64,000 nucleotides of DNA from NCBI GenBank assembly GCA_020635135.1, contig JACKAJ010000015.1, positions 1,116,001 to 1,180,000 on the forward strand, written 5' to 3'. This stretch comes from Halobacteriovoraceae bacterium (GTDB lineage Bacteria > Bdellovibrionota > Bacteriovoracia > Bacteriovoracales > Bacteriovoracaceae). The position numbers were made by a program, and so were the translations under genes. The notes beneath the pieces were generated by a model that saw nothing but the letters and a program-made list of their open reading frames with translations, ran no database searches and had not been told where the DNA came from. This document shows, piece by piece, positions 63,168 to 64,000 of this stretch. Position 1 is the stretch's first letter; each line of letters begins with the position of its first letter.

Positions 63168-64000
63168 GGTTCATAAACACAACGAAAACCGATAAAGGAA
63201 GCAGCAGTTGAAGTACTATAATCTAAGTCGGTCCTAAAGATTCCCGCATGAATGATTCCTGACACATCGTCGTTATAATAACCACCTCTTTCGATGACGT
63301 TACCAACAAACTTTAAATAATAGAAACCCAACCCCCCTCTCTTGGGAGCCGCCAAAGCACTGTAATCACCAGAGGGACCAAAAGCAAATTTACTATCTCC
63401 AAAATCACTTGAATTTGGATTTATAGCTGGTAAGGTCGCAACAAATCCAGCAATCCCATAGTCTTCAACCCCTGTGATATCGTCGCGCACCCACTCTCTG
63501 ATGTTTCCCCCCAAATCCCAAATTTCTTCGCCATTTGAAAGAGTGTTTGTTCTTTTTTCAATATAATCAGCTTCGAGTCCAGAATTGCTACAATCTGTTT
63601 CTACATATTCTTCAGCAGCATCACATGTTTCTGCGGGCGAAGCATCGGCATGACCTGAATTGAGAAAACCAGAGCCAATCAATCCACTCGACCAATTGGA
63701 AGGTGTTAGCTCGATATTTCTCGCAATCACTTGCCATTGTGAATTCGAAATTAAATTATATTCAGGCCCAAGCCTTTGACAGGCACTAATCGCATCATCT
63801 CGAGTAATATTCCTCCAAGGCTTCCCTGCTACCTGAGAAACAGCATCATCAGTAGCCGCATCTCCAGGAAATCCCGATAAGTTACCAGCAATTTTCATTT
63901 CATATTTAGCTACACAAAATTCTTCTACTTCATAATCTTCATTCGCTGGAACTTTGATAAAATTATCTGGACAAGTAAGAGGAACATTGATTGCAGAAAC
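63164..64000 (-). CDS. Formylglycine-generating-enzyme-like protein, C-terminal part
   Basis: The frame is open at the right edge, so the start is beyond the window; about 278 residues are visible. FIKVPANEDYEVEEFCVAKYEM opens the FGE-sulfatase (SUMF1) domain. Later RLGPEYNLISNSQWQVIARN, DLGGNIREWVRDDITG and FIGFRCVYEP match the conserved core and end of this fold. In many bacteria such domains are not oxidases but carbohydrate- or partner-binding modules of secreted proteins. Substrate is unknown. Confidence 0.78.
   Translation of the reverse strand, partial: VSAINVPLTCPDNFIKVPANEDYEVEEFCVAKYEMKIAGNLSGFPGDAATDDAVSQVAGKPWRNITRDDAISACQRLGPEYNLISNSQWQVIARNIELTPSNWSSGLIGSGFLNSGHADASPAETCDAAEEYVETDCSNSGLEADYIEKRTNTLSNGEEIWDLGGNIREWVRDDITGVEDYGIAGFVATLPAINPNSSDFGDSKFAFGPSGDYSALAAPKRGGLGFYYLKFVGNVIERGGYYNDDVSGIIHAGIFRTDLDYSTSTAASFIGFRCVYEP

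Overview
The window is AT-rich, densely packed bacterial DNA from the chromosome of a flagellated, Gram-negative, respiring organism. Evidence is a split b6-type cytochrome b with a Rieske protein, two short flagellins, a Tad/Flp pilus operon with secretin, outer-membrane-type beta-barrel proteins and many secreted proteins of unknown function. Low GC, a gatCAB operon, a Tad locus and clusters of large prepilins and secreted proteins fit the Bdellovibrionota, most likely a Bacteriovorax/Peredibacter-like relative. That placement is inference from gene content. No tRNA, rRNA, CRISPR array, complete insertion sequence or prophage was recognised.

Layout. 1-3114 (minus): a quinol:cytochrome c reductase (Rieske, cytochrome b6-like protein, subunit IV-like protein cut by the window edge), preceded by a HEAT-repeat membrane protein. 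3.2-7.7 kb: unrecognised membrane, secreted and coiled-coil proteins, and a short FliG-like protein. 7.7-19.3 kb (minus): a long tight run glmU-glmS-pcrA-gatC-gatA-gatB-AsmA-like gene-Ppx/GppA, joined by ATGA or TAATG overlaps or very short gaps. 19.4-24 kb: lon, an orphan 'mobile mystery protein A' regulator, and a CheY-like/CheX-like/membrane-protein trio. 24.2-33.3 kb (minus): a Tad pilus operon with four small pilin-type proteins, CpaB, CpaC, a fused TadZ-TadA ATPase and one TadB-type membrane protein, followed by an RHS/YD-repeat protein and a small secreted protein. 33.4-34.9 kb: a 6S RNA with its promoter, an apparently leaderless gene and two overlapping XRE regulators. 35-38 kb: an epimerase and two flagellins. 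39-45.4 kb (minus): four secreted genes, three of them paralogous large prepilins on a Cys-rich stalk module. 45.6-64 kb: an ABC1/UbiB-type kinase, greA, recG, an FHA-like protein, a hydrolase, a divergent RelA/SpoT-like protein, pgpA, recA, a DUF4105 barrel protein, a DUF3015 protein, recX, alaS, a peptide-type solute-binding lipoprotein and the C-terminal part of a formylglycine-generating-enzyme-like protein.

How the parts relate. The housekeeping genes cover respiration, peptidoglycan precursor synthesis, Gln/Asn-tRNA amidation, DNA repair, proteolysis and transcript cleavage. The accessory content is mostly cell surface and motility: flagellins, Tad pilus, a separate type-IV-like prepilin cassette, RHS protein, and the CheY/CheX and FliG-like proteins. 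The points most worth following up are the RelA/SpoT-like protein at 52466-53719, the paralogous prepilin cassette, the TadZ-TadA fusion in a Tad/RHS operon, the 6S RNA beside a leaderless gene, a hairpin whose loop holds a start codon at 57356-57377, and three convergent gene pairs that share one TTAA as both stop codons.
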